Source: Hylemonella sp. (lineage in GTDB: Bacteria > Pseudomonadota > Gammaproteobacteria > Burkholderiales > Burkholderiaceae_C). From it: DNA of 64,000 bases. The stretch covers positions 310,001-374,000 of the forward strand of contig NZ_JAPZSV010000003.1 of the NCBI RefSeq assembly GCF_027532185.1. The letters are read 5' to 3'. The notes beneath the pieces are model-generated. The model was not told where the DNA came from. It worked only from the letters and a program-made list of their open reading frames with translations, and did not search any database. Position 1 is the stretch's first letter; the number at the start of each line of letters is the position of its first letter. A program made the position numbers and the translations under genes. Positions 1-12,403 of the stretch are shown here, in pieces.

Positions 1-1273
<1,273 letters not shown>

Positions 1274-1307
1274 GGTGTTTCCTCGGTGGAGTTCTGTTGA
1301 AGATGGA

Positions 1308-2351
1308 TCACTTGCCCTGGGCCTTGAGGGCCGCATCGAGGCGCGTGAACACGCGGCGGGCATTGCCTTCGTAGACCTTGTAGCGCTGCTCGTCGTTGAG
1401 ATTGGCCGTGGCCTGGATATAGCGCTTGGTGTCGTCGTAGTAGGCGCCGGTCTCGGGGTCGATGCCGCGTACGGCGCCAATCATCTCGGAAGCGAACAGG
1501 ATGTTGTCCACCGGGATCACCTTGGTCAGCAGGTCGATGCCCGGCTGGTGGTAGACGCAGGTGTCGAAGTAGATGTTCTTGAGCAGGTGCTCGCTCAGCA
1601 GCGGCTTCTTCATCTCCTGCGCCAGGCCGCGGAAACGGCCCCAGTGGTAGGGCGCGGCACCGCCGCCATGCGGGATGATGAACTTGAGCGTCGGGAAGTC
1701 CTTGAACAGGTCGCCCTGGATCAGCTGCATGACCGCCGTGGTGTCGGCGTTCAGGTAGTGCGCGCCCGTGGTGTGGAAGCAGGCATTGCAGCTGGTCGAC
1801 ACATGGATCATGGCCGGAATGTCGTACTCCACCATCTTCTCGTAGATGGGGTACCAGTGGCGATCGGTCAGCGGCGGGCTGGTCCAGTGACCGCCGGAAG
1901 GGTCGGGGTTGAGGTTGATGCCCACATTGCCGTACTGCTTCACGCACTTTTCAAGCTCGGGGATGCAGGTCTTCGGGTCCACGCCCGGGCTCTGCGGCAG
2001 CATGGCCGCGCCGATGAAATGGTCCGGGAAGAGCTGCGTGACGCGGTAGACCAGCTCGTTGCAGATCGCGGCCCAGGTGCTGGAGACGTTGAAGTCGCCG
2101 ATGTGGTGCGCCATGAAGCTGGCGCGCGGGCTGAAGATGGTCAGGTCGGAGCCGCGCTCCTTCATGAGCTTGAGCTGGTTGGTCTCGATGGCCTCGCGCA
2201 GCTCGTCGTCGCTGATCTTGAGGTCGGCCACTTTGGGCATGAGGGCCGGATCCTTGATGCCGGCGATCTGCTGGTTGCGCCAGGCCTCCAGCGCCTTCGG
2301 GGCCGTGGTGAAGTGGCCGTGGCAGTCGATGATGAGCGGGTTCTTCTTCAT
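1308..2351 (-). CDS. ligJ: 4-oxalomesaconate hydratase
   Basis: Adds water to 4-oxalomesaconate (or its keto tautomer) to give 4-carboxy-4-hydroxy-2-oxoadipate, the substrate of ligK. The product has 347 residues and belongs to the metal-dependent amidohydrolase superfamily (COG2159). Metal ligands are visible in DCHGHF (H11, H13), in [13 protein letters not shown], in the [15 protein letters not shown] segment, and near [11 protein letters not shown]. Length and sequence match LigJ of Sphingobium and PmdE of Comamonas. The start at 2351 follows a GGAGA ribosome site; a 16-codon upstream extension has no support. It is the first enzyme gene of the minus-strand unit, preceded by a hairpin-rich spacer. 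No tautomerase gene (LigU/GalD type) is seen in the window. Confidence 0.93.
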   Translation of the reverse strand: MKKNPLIIDCHGHFTTAPKALEAWRNQQIAGIKDPALMPKVADLKISDDELREAIETNQLKLMKERGSDLTIFSPRASFMAHHIGDFNVSSTWAAICNELVYRVTQLFPDHFIGAAMLPQSPGVDPKTCIPELEKCVKQYGNVGINLNPDPSGGHWTSPPLTDRHWYPIYEKMVEYDIPAMIHVSTSCNACFHTTGAHYLNADTTAVMQLIQGDLFKDFPTLKFIIPHGGGAAPYHWGRFRGLAQEMKKPLLSEHLLKNIYFDTCVYHQPGIDLLTKVIPVDNILFASEMIGAVRGIDPETGAYYDDTKRYIQATANLNDEQRYKVYEGNARRVFTRLDAALKAQGK

Positions 2352-2421
2352 GTGGGTCTCCAAAGATTCAGATTTCAATGCGCAGCCGTTTCCACTCACA
2401 GCCGCGATGAGCCCAGCGGGG

Positions 2422-2566
2422 AACGCCGTGGCACCGGCTTCGCCGGGCCACTGGCGTTGCCCCCTGCAAGGGGCTGAGGCTTGTGGCTACAAGCCTGCCT
2501 GCGCAGGCTTGGACAGGCCGAAGAGCGTGCGCCTCCGGCGTAGGCACCGGGCGTGTAGCGACACGC
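2422..2566. repeat. Cluster of stem-loops between ligJ and an upstream binding-protein gene
   Basis: Four or more inverted repeats are packed into about 145 bases of non-coding DNA. An imperfect hairpin spans 2422-2458 (AACGCC paired with TGGCGTT, and inside it CCGGC-TTC-GCCGG). A GCCCC/GGGGC stem lies at 2459-2474. AGGCTTGT-GGCT-ACAAGCCT (2477-2496) overlaps AAGCCTGC-CTGC-GCAGGCTT (2491-2510), so these two cannot form together. GCGTGT-AGCG-ACACGC lies at 2551-2566. None is followed by a T-run on either strand, so they are not standard terminators. It could be a REP-like extragenic repeat or an RNA-processing region of the ligJKI message. Confidence 0.6.
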
Positions 2567-2594
2567 AGTGCGCGGAGCCTGGGTGTGTTTCATA

Positions 2595-3284
2595 TCAGGC
2601 GGGCTCCATGCCCTGCCGCCGCTTGGCCTCGGCGGTGGCTGGCGAACGCAGATAGTCCAGCAGCGCACGCACAGCCTCGGGCTGGTGGCTGGCGCTGCAG
2701 ATGCCGGCCGAGAAAGTGGTGGTGATCTGGATGGCCGGCGGCAGCGGGCCCAGCACGGTGATGCCTTCGAGGTTGATCAGTTCGCTGAGCTGCTGGAAGC
2801 CCAGCGCCACCTCGCCCTTGGCCACAAGGCTGCCTACGGGGATGCCCGGCGGCGGCGTGACAATGCGGCTCTGGAGGTCTTCGGCGAGGCCCCAGCGCTC
2901 GAACAGCTTCGCCAGGGCCACGCCACTCGGGCCGGTGGAATAGCTCAGGCTGGGGGCGGCCTGCACGGCGGCGCGCACGGCGTCCTCGCTGGAGATGTCG
3001 GGTCGTGCAGCACCGGCGCGCACCGCCACGGCCACGCCTGAGTGCACCAGGTCCACGCGGCTGCCCGCCAGCACATGGCCGGCGGCGATGAGCTTGTCGA
3101 TGGCGTCCGAGGCCAGGATGACCACGTCGAAGGCCTCACCGGCGGCCACGCGCTTGGCTGCGTCCACGCCGCCCACCGATTCGATGCGCAGGCGCTGACC
3201 GGACGCGCGCTCGTAGGCCTCGGCCAGCTCGGCCAGGACCAGGCGGGTCGCCATGGAGGATATGCCCAGGATCTCGGTACTCAT
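2595..3284 (-). CDS. Substrate-binding-domain protein, molybdate-type (ModA-like), no signal peptide
   Basis: The product has 229 residues and resembles the periplasmic type 2 binding-protein fold of the ModA/extracellular-solute-binding group: a SVGGVDAAKRVAAGEAFDVV segment early, a YSTGPSGVALAKLFERWGL hinge region, and a KGEVALGFQQLSEL motif late. Unlike true ABC receptors it starts directly with the first beta strand (MSTEILGISSMATRL), with no signal sequence, so it is probably cytoplasmic. The ATG at 3284 is the natural start. No permease or ATPase gene is adjacent. It heads the minus-strand unit toward ligJKI and diverges from a LysR gene, so a role in the protocatechuate pathway is inferred. 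The ligand is unknown. Confidence 0.7.
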   Translation of the reverse strand: MSTEILGISSMATRLVLAELAEAYERASGQRLRIESVGGVDAAKRVAAGEAFDVVILASDAIDKLIAAGHVLAGSRVDLVHSGVAVAVRAGAARPDISSEDAVRAAVQAAPSLSYSTGPSGVALAKLFERWGLAEDLQSRIVTPPPGIPVGSLVAKGEVALGFQQLSELINLEGITVLGPLPPAIQITTTFSAGICSASHQPEAVRALLDYLRSPATAEAKRRQGMEPA

Positions 3285-3407
3285 GCGCAGGTGCACAGCT
3301 CGGTGAAAAGGCTGATTGTCCTCAGCCTCCCGCCCCAAGCCAAGGCGGAGCGCTTACTAGCAGGTATCGCATTTCGGCATAATGGCGGGCAAGCTATCCC
3401 GCAAACC

Positions 3408-4325
3408 ATGGACCTGAAGCAACTCGAATATTTCGTCCGTGTGGCCGAACTCGGCAGCTTCACGCGTGCGGCCGGGGTGCTCAACATCGCCCAGCCGGCG
3501 CTGAGCCGCCAGGTGCGTCTGCTCGAAGTGGAGTTGCGCCAGAACCTGCTGCTGCGCAACGGCCGCGGCGTCACCACCACCGAGGCCGGCAAGCTGCTGC
3601 TGGAGCATGGCCGTGGGATCCTGCACCAGGTGGAGCGCGCGCGCGAGGACCTGGGGCGCGTCAGCGGCGCCCTGGCCGGGCGCGTGGCCCTGGGCCTGCC
3701 GCCCAGCATCGCCAAGATGCTGACCGTGCCGCTCACCCGCGCCTTCCGCAAGCGCCTGCCCAATGCGGCCCTGTCCATCAGCGAGGGCCTGACCATCTCC
3801 ATGCAGGAAGGCCTGCTCACGGGCCGCCTCGACATCGCCCTGCTCTACAACCCCCAGCCCAGCCCCGATCTGGACACCCAGCCGCTGATGGACGAAGAGC
3901 TGCTGCTCATCGGCCCGCGCCGCTCACGCGGCAAGGCCGCCGCCGAGGCCATCAGCCTGCGTGAGGCCAGCACCCTGCCCCTGGTCATCCCCAGCCGCCC
4001 CAACGCCATCCGCATGGTGGTGGAGACCGAGATGGCCGGCATCGGCTGCAAGCCCGAGATCAGCCTGGAGATCGACGGCGTGGCCGCCATCCTGGACCTG
4101 GTGGCCGATGGCGCAGGCTACGCCATCCTGCCCAAGTACGCACTCGCCACGACCAACCGTCCAGAGACCTATGTGGCGCGCCCCATCGTCAAGCCGCACC
4201 TCGTCAGCCGCCTGGCCCTGGCCACGGCGGCCGGTCGCACCACGACCATGACGCAGCAGGCCATGCTGGAATTGATCCAGCAGGTCGCCTCCGACGTCTT
4301 CGGCCCCACGGCCCACACCGCATGA
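3408..4325 (+). CDS. LysR-family transcriptional regulator
   Basis: The product has 305 residues. The N-terminal winged helix-turn-helix is canonical (MDLKQLEYFVRVAELGSF, then LNIAQPALSRQVRLLE, residues 1-60), followed by a two-lobed effector domain (about 90-295). The frame is open upstream, but the ATG at 3408 begins exactly where LysR proteins begin. It is transcribed away from the binding-protein/ligJKI unit, the classical LysR arrangement, with a 123-base intergenic region, so it probably controls that unit and the shikimate dehydrogenase-like gene 12 bases downstream. In Comamonas the pmd genes are controlled by a LysR protein (PmdR); whether this is the orthologue cannot be settled from sequence alone. 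Confidence 0.9.
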   Translation: MDLKQLEYFVRVAELGSFTRAAGVLNIAQPALSRQVRLLEVELRQNLLLRNGRGVTTTEAGKLLLEHGRGILHQVERAREDLGRVSGALAGRVALGLPPSIAKMLTVPLTRAFRKRLPNAALSISEGLTISMQEGLLTGRLDIALLYNPQPSPDLDTQPLMDEELLLIGPRRSRGKAAAEAISLREASTLPLVIPSRPNAIRMVVETEMAGIGCKPEISLEIDGVAAILDLVADGAGYAILPKYALATTNRPETYVARPIVKPHLVSRLALATAAGRTTTMTQQAMLELIQQVASDVFGPTAHTA

Positions 4326-4337
4326 CAAGCACCCACC

Positions 4338-5180
4338 ATGTCCTCTGACAAGCACTACACCCTGGCCGGCGTCATGGGCTGGCCCGTGGCGCACTCGCGC
4401 TCACCGGCCATCCACGGCCACTGGATCCGCCAGTACGGTCTGAACGGCCACTATGTGCTGCTGCCCGTGCAGCCCGAGCACCTGGGCGATGCCGTGCGCG
4501 GCCTGCGCGCGCTGGGCTTTGCGGGCTGCAACCTCACCATCCCGCACAAGGTGGCGGCCCTGGCCCTGGTGGACCGCGTGGACCCGCTGGCCGCGCGCAT
4601 CGGCGCCGTCAACACGCTGGTGGTCGAGAAAGACGGCACGCTGGCCGGCTACAACACCGACGCCTACGGCTACATCCAGAGCCTGCTTGACGCGCAACCG
4701 GACTGGCGCGCCGATGTCGGCCCCGTCACCGTGCTGGGCGCGGGTGGCGCGGCGCGTGCCATCCTCGTGGCCTTGGCCGAACGCGGCGCGAAGGAGATCC
4801 GACTGTGCAACCGCAGCCTGGACAAGGCCCAGGCCCTGGCCGCCGAGTTCGGTGCGCCCATCCGCGCCATCCCCTGGGAGCAGCGCGCCGACGCACTGGC
4901 CGACTGCGCCCTCTTGGTGAACACCACCAGCCTGGGCATGAAGGGGCAGGCGCCGCTGGAGATTTCGCTCGATCAACTGCCCCCGCATGCGCTGGTCTCC
5001 GACATCATCTACGTGCCGCTGGAGACCCCGCTACTCGCCGCCGCGCGCGCCCGTGGTCATGTGGCGGTGGACGGCCTGGGCATGCTGCTCAACCAGGCCC
5101 GGCCGGCCTTCGAGCACTGGTTCGGCGTGCGCCCCGAGCTCACGCCCGAGCTGCGCCGCCTGATCGAGGCCACGCTCTGA
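4338..5180 (+). CDS. Shikimate dehydrogenase family protein, probably catabolic quinate/shikimate
   Basis: The product has 280 residues with the AroE fold. The substrate-binding SRSP motif is at residues 20-23, NLTIPHK supplies the catalytic Lys71, and the dinucleotide-binding loop VLGAGGAAR lies near residue 132. The following CNRS (rather than an NRT-R-A motif) leaves NAD or NADP preference open. The C-terminal GLGMLLNQARPAFEHWFG is typical. It sits between a LysR gene and a Bug receptor beside protocatechuate-cleavage genes, so a role in quinate or shikimate breakdown toward protocatechuate is more likely than biosynthesis. That is inference from context; a biosynthetic AroE elsewhere in the genome would support it. 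Confidence 0.85.
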   Translation: MSSDKHYTLAGVMGWPVAHSRSPAIHGHWIRQYGLNGHYVLLPVQPEHLGDAVRGLRALGFAGCNLTIPHKVAALALVDRVDPLAARIGAVNTLVVEKDGTLAGYNTDAYGYIQSLLDAQPDWRADVGPVTVLGAGGAARAILVALAERGAKEIRLCNRSLDKAQALAAEFGAPIRAIPWEQRADALADCALLVNTTSLGMKGQAPLEISLDQLPPHALVSDIIYVPLETPLLAAARARGHVAVDGLGMLLNQARPAFEHWFGVRPELTPELRRLIEATL

Positions 5181-5203
5181 GCGCTCTTCCTGCCTGCTGC
5201 CCC

Positions 5204-6175
5204 ATGCGTCTGCTCCCGCTCCGTCTTCTCGCCGCCATCGGCTCTGCGCTGATGCTGTCGACGGCCTTTGCACAGAACTGGCCGACCAAGCCCATCCGCC
5301 TGGTCGTGCCCTTCACGCCGGGCGGCAGCTCGGACATCCTGGCTCGCGCGATCGGCCAGAAGCTCGCCGAATCGCTGGGCCAGCCCGTGATCATCGACAA
5401 CGTGCCGGGGGCCGGCGGCTCGGTAGGTGCGGACAAGGTGGCCAAGGCCGCGCCCGACGGCTACACCCTGCTCATGGGGCACATCGGCACGCTGGCCGTC
5501 AACCCGGCCATCTACCCCAAGCTGCCCTACGACCCGGTGAAGGACTTCGCGCCCGTGGCCTGGGTGGCCAATGTGCCCAATGTGCTGGTCGTGCACCCCA
5601 AGGTACCAGCCCAGAACCTGCGCGAACTCATCGCTCATGCCAAGGCGCATCCGGGCCGGCTCAACTACGGCTCGGGTGGCAACGGCAGTGCCGCGCACCT
5701 GGCGACTGAATACCTCAAGCTGCAGACCAGGACCTTCATCGTCCACGTGCCCTACCGCGGCGCGGCTCCCGCCGTAAGCGATCTTGTCGCCGGTCAGACC
5801 GACCTGCTGTTCACGGGGGCACCGGCGCTGATGTCCTTCATCAAGTCGGGCCAGCTGCGCGCGCTGGCCGTGTCGAGCAAGACACGGCTGCCGGCCCTGC
5901 CCGAGGTGCCGACGGTGGCCGAGAGCGGCTACCCTGGCTTCGAGGCCGACCAGTGGTATGGGGTGGTGGCACCGACCGGTACACCGGCAGACATCGTGAG
6001 CAAGCTCAACACGCACATCAACCAGGCCCTGAGTTCACCCGAGCTCAAGGCGCGGCTGATGAGTGAAGGCGCGATCGCCGTACCGACCACGCCCGAAGCC
6101 TATGGCGCGCTGATCCAGCGCGAGATCGCGCGCTGGAAGCCGGTGGTCCAGGCTGGCAACATCCAGCCGAACTGA
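5204..6175 (+). CDS. Bug-family tripartite tricarboxylate-type periplasmic receptor
   Basis: The product has 323 residues. A signal peptide covers residues 1-23 (cleavage after AFA), followed by the family hallmark QNWPTKPIRLVVPFTPGGSS and the VIIDNVPGAGG loop near residue 65. Such receptors bind carboxylates, including aromatic acids, and deliver them to TctA/TctB-type membrane proteins; no such membrane genes are nearby, so this is an orphan receptor. The start at 5204 was chosen because the signal peptide begins there; the frame is open far upstream inside the preceding gene. It lies 23 bases after the shikimate dehydrogenase-like gene, so it may bind quinate, shikimate or protocatechuate. 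It ends 10 bases from the convergent chemoreceptor gene. Confidence 0.9.
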   Translation: MRLLPLRLLAAIGSALMLSTAFAQNWPTKPIRLVVPFTPGGSSDILARAIGQKLAESLGQPVIIDNVPGAGGSVGADKVAKAAPDGYTLLMGHIGTLAVNPAIYPKLPYDPVKDFAPVAWVANVPNVLVVHPKVPAQNLRELIAHAKAHPGRLNYGSGGNGSAAHLATEYLKLQTRTFIVHVPYRGAAPAVSDLVAGQTDLLFTGAPALMSFIKSGQLRALAVSSKTRLPALPEVPTVAESGYPGFEADQWYGVVAPTGTPADIVSKLNTHINQALSSPELKARLMSEGAIAVPTTPEAYGALIQREIARWKPVVQAGNIQPN

Positions 6176-6185
6176 GCTATCCCGC

Positions 6186-7796
6186 TCAGTCCCGCCCCAG
6201 CAGCAGCGGAGCGGGTACCCGATCCGCGAGCTTGAAGACGGCCACCGCCTGCACCAGCTCCTGCACCTCGAACTTCAAACTGGAGGCGGCCGCTGCCATC
6301 TGTTCGACCAGCGCCGCATTCTGTTGCGTGCTCTGGTCCATCTGGCTCACCGCCTCGCCGACCTGCGAGACACCGGCACTCTGCTCGGCGCTGGCCGTGC
6401 TGATCTCGCCCATGATGCCCGTCACACGGCGGATACTGGACACCACCTCGTTCATGGTTGAACCGGCCTGGTCCACCAGCTGGCTGCCCTGCTCCACGCG
6501 CTCGACGCTGGCCGTGATCAGGGACTTGATCTCACGTGCCGCTTCGGCACTGCGCCCGGCCAGGCTGCGCACCTCGCTGGCCACCACGGCGAAGCCACGG
6601 CCCTGCTCACCCGCCCGCGCCGCCTCCACCGCCGCGTTCAGCGCCAGGATATTGGTCTGGAACGCGATGCCATCGATCACGCTGATGATGTCGGCAATCT
6701 TGCGCGAACTCTCGTTGATGCCCTTCATGGTGTCCACCACCTGGGCCACCACCTCGCCACCCTGCACGGCGACCGTGGACGCGCCCTGGGCCAGCTGATT
6801 CGCCTGCTTGGCACTGTCGGCGTTCTGCCGCACGGTGGAGCCCAGTTCCTCCATGCTGGCGGCGGTCTCCTCCAGCGCACTGGCCTGGCTCTCGGTCCGC
6901 GCCGACAGATCGCCGTTGCCGCGGTCAATCTCGGCTGCCGAGACGGCCACGCGTTGCGCCGACAGGCGCACGCCCTGCACCACCGTGGCCAGACTCTCGC
7001 GCATGTCGCGCATGGCCACGATCACGCTGCCCGGGGCAGCGCCGTTGATAGGAATCTCCGAGCTCAGGTCCCCACTGCGCACCGCATCGGCCACGGCCTT
7101 GACCTGCCAGGGCTCGGCACCGAGCGCACGACGGATCGAGCCGGAAATCAGCCAGGCCGCCAACGCGCCCACCAGGACGGCGATGGCCGTCAGGGTCAGC
7201 ATCACCGTGGTGAAGCGGCCGGACACGCGGTTGGCCAGTGCGAGCTGGTCCTGGATGATCCTTTCTTCAAAGTCGATCAGGGCGTTGATGCTGGCCAACC
7301 ACTGCACAAACAGCGGCTTGGCATCACGCCAGACGATCTGCTGCGCTTCCTCGCGCTGGCCGGCCCGTCGCAATTCGATGACCTGGGTGATCAGGGGCAG
7401 CACCTTGGCCTCCACGCCCTGGATGCCGGCGTAGAGCTGGCCTACTTCGGGCGGCAGGCTCTTGTCCTGCGCCAGCATCTGGTCGAGCGGACGCGCGGAC
7501 GCCGCGTAGAAAGCCGTCAAGCGCTCGATCTCCGCCACTTCCTTGCGCAACTCCTCGTCCGAGGTGGAGGCCGCAACATCACGGATGGCGATCGCCCGGT
7601 CGTGGGCGCTGCCACGGAAGTTGATGGCGTAACGCTGGATGACGGAGTTCTTGCTGGCGTTCTCCTCCAGGGCGCCACGGATCTGGCGCACTTCATACAG
7701 TCCGATCACGCTCAGTACCACCAGGATCAGCAGAATGAGCCCAAAACCAGCCAGCAGCCTTTGCTGCACGGTCAGCGCAGTGTTTGCACTTTTCAA
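6186..7796 (-). CDS. Methyl-accepting chemotaxis protein
   Basis: The product has 536 residues if started at the TTG at 7796, which has a GGGAG ribosome site seven bases upstream; another TTG lies 15 codons earlier. Order: cytoplasmic tail, TM1 (about 14-35), a periplasmic four-helix-type sensor region, TM2 (about 195-215), HAMP, then the methylation and signalling coiled coil with the conserved hairpin tip ([20 protein letters not shown]). It ends soon after VFKLADR without a CheR-docking pentapeptide. It lies among aromatic-acid receptors and catabolic genes, so the stimulus may be an aromatic or carboxylic acid; that is inference. No che genes are present in the window. Confidence 0.92.
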   Translation of the reverse strand: MKSANTALTVQQRLLAGFGLILLILVVLSVIGLYEVRQIRGALEENASKNSVIQRYAINFRGSAHDRAIAIRDVAASTSDEELRKEVAEIERLTAFYAASARPLDQMLAQDKSLPPEVGQLYAGIQGVEAKVLPLITQVIELRRAGQREEAQQIVWRDAKPLFVQWLASINALIDFEERIIQDQLALANRVSGRFTTVMLTLTAIAVLVGALAAWLISGSIRRALGAEPWQVKAVADAVRSGDLSSEIPINGAAPGSVIVAMRDMRESLATVVQGVRLSAQRVAVSAAEIDRGNGDLSARTESQASALEETAASMEELGSTVRQNADSAKQANQLAQGASTVAVQGGEVVAQVVDTMKGINESSRKIADIISVIDGIAFQTNILALNAAVEAARAGEQGRGFAVVASEVRSLAGRSAEAAREIKSLITASVERVEQGSQLVDQAGSTMNEVVSSIRRVTGIMGEISTASAEQSAGVSQVGEAVSQMDQSTQQNAALVEQMAAAASSLKFEVQELVQAVAVFKLADRVPAPLLLGRD

Positions 7797-8069
7797 GAAT
7801 ATCTCCCTCAGGTCGAACAGGGGCGCACGGCCTCGCGCCAAACAGCCAGGCGATGCACCCGCGTGGCTGGAGCGATTTTCGATCAGACAGGGCTTGGAAT
7901 TGACTGGGTTTTACGTCGGATAGCTATCACCCAAATAGATGCCGCAGCACCCATCTCTCGACCCGTCCAAGACAAGGCAGCCAACTTCTGGCGTCAAGAG
8001 TGGTAGCAGTACGAGCCGCGCAGGGCACCGCCCGGCGGCATCGGGCCGAGTTGGGGCCGCTGAGCGCGG

Positions 8070-9038
8070 TTACTGACGGGGAATGTTGGCGCGCACGATC
8101 ACCTCACCCCAGCGCCGGATCTCGGACTGCAGGAAGGCGGCGGTCTGCTCGGGGCTCATGCCGCGCGGCTCGATGTTGAGCTCGCGCAGACGGCGGGCTA
8201 CCTCGGCGTCGGCCAGCGCCGCCTGGATCTCGCGCTGCAGGCGGGCCACCACCTCACGCGGCGTGGCCGCGGGTACGGCCAGCGCATTCCACGACGAGGC
8301 GAGGTAGCCGGTCAGCCCGGCTTCGCGCGTGGTGGGCACCTCGGGCAGCACGGCCGAGCGCTGCTCGCTGGTCACGGCCAGCACGCGCAGCACCCCGCCG
8401 CGAATCTGGCCCATGAGCGGGGCGATGATCTCCACCGCCACGTCGATCTGGCCACCGCGCAGGGCGTTGACCACGGCCGGCGTCCCGTTGAAGGGCACGA
8501 TCTGCACATCGACGCCGGCATGGGACTTGAACAGCTCGGCCGCGAGGTTCTGCGTGCTGCCGATGTTGATGCTGCCCACATTGAGCTTGCCCGGGTTGGC
8601 CCGGGCATAGGCCAGCAACTCGCCCAGGGTCTTGAAGCGCGATTCGGTGACGGTGACCAAGCCGATGTCGAAGAAACCCAGGGTGCTGATGGGCGTGAAG
8701 TCCCTCACCGTGTCATAGGGCAGCTTGTTGAACAGCGTGGCGCTGACCGCACTGGCGTTGGACATGAGCAGCAGGGTGTGGCCGTCCGCCGCCGCTTTGG
8801 CCACGGTGTCGGACGCGCCCACACCACCGGCCCCGGGCTTGTTCTCGATCACCACCGGCTGGCCCAGACCCTGGGCCATCCTCTGCGCTACGGTGCGCGC
8901 CGTGAGGTCGGCCACGCCGCCGGCCCCGAAGGGCACGACGATACGCACGGCCTTGGTGGGAAAGGCGGGCTGGGCCCAGACCGCGGGTATGCAGGCGGCC
9001 CCGGCCAGAGCCAGCAGATCGCGACGTTGCAGCTTCAT
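8070..9038 (-). CDS. Bug-family periplasmic receptor
   Basis: The product has 322 residues. A signal peptide begins MKLQRRDLLALAG and ends near AVWAQ; the double Arg suggests possible Tat export. The receptor body starts PAFPTKAVRIVVPFGAGGVA and contains VVIENKPGAGGVGA. The start at 9038 is preceded by GAGG six bases upstream; an ATG two codons earlier and a GTG six codons earlier are alternatives. It follows livF by 45 bases on the same strand, so it looks like the last gene of the liv-type ABC operon. That is an unusual pairing, because Bug receptors normally serve tripartite permeases. The ligand is unknown, plausibly an aromatic carboxylate. Confidence 0.9.
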   Translation of the reverse strand: MKLQRRDLLALAGAACIPAVWAQPAFPTKAVRIVVPFGAGGVADLTARTVAQRMAQGLGQPVVIENKPGAGGVGASDTVAKAAADGHTLLLMSNASAVSATLFNKLPYDTVRDFTPISTLGFFDIGLVTVTESRFKTLGELLAYARANPGKLNVGSINIGSTQNLAAELFKSHAGVDVQIVPFNGTPAVVNALRGGQIDVAVEIIAPLMGQIRGGVLRVLAVTSEQRSAVLPEVPTTREAGLTGYLASSWNALAVPAATPREVVARLQREIQAALADAEVARRLRELNIEPRGMSPEQTAAFLQSEIRRWGEVIVRANIPRQ

Positions 9039-9083
9039 CAGCATCCTCGACTCCACAGACAGGGCGCCGGTCGCGCGCCAGGT

Positions 9084-10547
<1,464 letters not shown>

Positions 10548-10551
<4 letters not shown>

Positions 10552-11510
10552 GACTTCTTGCCCCCCAGCCAGGTCCAGGGGCGGATGAGGCGCTCACGAC
10601 CGACCAGCATCAGCACCACGAGGAAGAGGCCGATCCAGAAGGTCCAGTACTGCGGGGTGATGGAGGAGATCCAGTCCTGCATCAGCTTGAAGATCACGGC
10701 GCCGATGACGCCGCCGTAGAGCCAACCCGTGCCGCCGATCACCACCAGCAGCATGAGGTCGGCCGAGCGATGGAACTCGAACACGTCCACCGAGGCGAAG
10801 CTCGTGGTCTGTGCCAGCAGCGCACCGGCCGCACCAGCCACGCCGGCGGCAATGGTGTAGATCACGGCCAGGCGCGCGGTCACCGGGATGCCGATGGCCA
10901 TGGCGCGCAGGCGGTTGTCACGCAGCGCCATCAGCGTGCCACCAAAGGGCGAATGCACGAGGCGACGCGCCAGCACGAAGAAGATGATGAGCACGCTCAA
11001 CGAGTACCAGGCGGCGGTGCGGCCGTAGAGATCGAACTCGAAGGTGCCGAGCAGCGGCCCCATCACCACGCCCTGCAGACCGTCGGCGCCACCCGTGAAG
11101 TCGAGCTTGTTGGCCAGCTCCATGAGAATCATGGCCACGCCCATGGTCACCATCAGGCGCGTGAGGTCGGTGCCACGCATGATGGTCAGCGAACACAGCG
11201 CACCCAGCAGCGTGGACACCGCGATGGCGAAGGCCAGGCCCACCAGCGGGTCGGGCATGACGTGCTTGGCGAAGAGAGCGGCCGAGTAGGCGCCCATGCC
11301 GAAGAAGGCGGCGTGGCCCAGCGAGACGATGCCCGCATAGCCCAGGATCAGGTCGAGCGAAATCGCGAACAGCGCGACGATGGCAATCTCGTTGACGATC
11401 AGCGAGTGGCCGCCGAGCACCAGGGGCAAGGCCAGCGCCACGAGCCAGAACAGCGGCTCCCAGAGCTTCCAGCGCTGCTTGTCGAGCAGGGAAGTTTGCG
11501 CGGTGTTCAT
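10548..11510 (-). CDS. livM: Branched-chain amino-acid-type ABC transporter permease (LivM)
   Basis: The product has 320 residues with about nine hydrophobic segments. It contains the LivM hallmark LILGYAGIVSLGHAAFFGMGAY near residue 60 and the coupling-helix region GGTLMALRDNRLRAMAIGI near residue 200. It forms the inner-membrane channel with LivH. The ATG at 11510 overlaps the livH stop by one base (TGATG); a GTG one codon upstream is less likely. It is part of a compact livH-M-G-F unit in which every junction overlaps. Confidence 0.93.
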
Positions 11511-12382
11511 CACTTGCCCCCCTTGCGCACGAACAGGCCCTGCGGACGCCAGATCAGGATGACGATCATCAGGAAATACACGATGAAGGCGCCGAAGCGC
11601 GGGATGTAGTACTTGCCGGCCACGTCGGCAATGCCCAGCAGCAGCGCCGCCAGCAGCGGGCCGGTGATGGAGGAGGTGCCGCCGACAGCGACCACGATCA
11701 GGAAATAGATCATGTTCTTGAGCGGGAAGCTCGGGTCCAGGCCCAGCACTTCGGCGCCGAGCGCGCCGCCCAGGCCCGCCAGACCGGAGCCGACTGCGAA
11801 GGTCAGCAGGAACACGACGTTGACGTTGATGCCCAGGCCCGCGGCCACGCGCTGGTCGTCCACGGAGGCGCGCAGGCGGCTGCCGAAGCGGGTCTTGGCC
11901 AGGATGTACTGCAGGGCGATGGTCAGCGCGGCGCAGATGGCGATGATGAAGAGACGGTAGTGCCCCATGCCCAGCATCCAGTCGCCCTGGCCGATCTCGG
12001 TGCGGCCCTTGAGCCAGTCGGGCAGCTGGATGATCTGCTGGCCGGAGGTCATGAAGTAGTCCATGGCCGCCACGGCCATGAAAGTCAGGCCGATGGAGAA
12101 CAGCACCTGCTCCAGGTGCGGCTTGCTGTACATGGGCCGGTAGAGCGTGCGCTCGAGCACGGCGCCAATCAGCGCCACGCCGACGAAGGCGATGGGGAGG
12201 CAGAGCAGGAAGGGGACGTCCATGCGCTGCATCAGGATGATGGTCATGTAACCACCGACCATGGCGAAGGCGCCGTGGGCCAGGTTGATGAAGTTCATCA
12301 GACCCATGGTGACGGACAGGCCGACCGCCAGGATGAAAAGCAGCATGCCGTAGGCAATGCCGTCAAAGAGGATCGTCAACAT
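11510..12382 (-). CDS. livH: Branched-chain amino-acid-type ABC transporter permease (LivH)
   Basis: The product has 290 residues and starts MLTILFDGIAYGMLLF, a typical LivH opening, followed by MGLMNFINLAHGAF (the family motif) and about eight membrane segments. The coupling region SRLRASVDDQRVAAGLGINV lies near residue 165. It is the first of the four membrane/ATPase genes. It lies 71 bases behind the binding-protein gene, from which it is separated by a strong terminator hairpin at 12404-12444, so its expression depends on partial read-through or on an unseen promoter in that short gap. Confidence 0.93.
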   Translation of the reverse strand: MLTILFDGIAYGMLLFILAVGLSVTMGLMNFINLAHGAFAMVGGYMTIILMQRMDVPFLLCLPIAFVGVALIGAVLERTLYRPMYSKPHLEQVLFSIGLTFMAVAAMDYFMTSGQQIIQLPDWLKGRTEIGQGDWMLGMGHYRLFIIAICAALTIALQYILAKTRFGSRLRASVDDQRVAAGLGINVNVVFLLTFAVGSGLAGLGGALGAEVLGLDPSFPLKNMIYFLIVVAVGGTSSITGPLLAALLLGIADVAGKYYIPRFGAFIVYFLMIVILIWRPQGLFVRKGGK

Positions 12383-12403
12383 GGAGTGTAGGGTTCAGGT
12401 CAG

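Noticed and set aside
7919-7928. GATAGCTATC palindrome upstream of the chemoreceptor gene
   Set aside because: Only 10 bases with no supporting promoter boxes; a possible FliA promoter nearby did not match the GCCGATAA part well enough to report.
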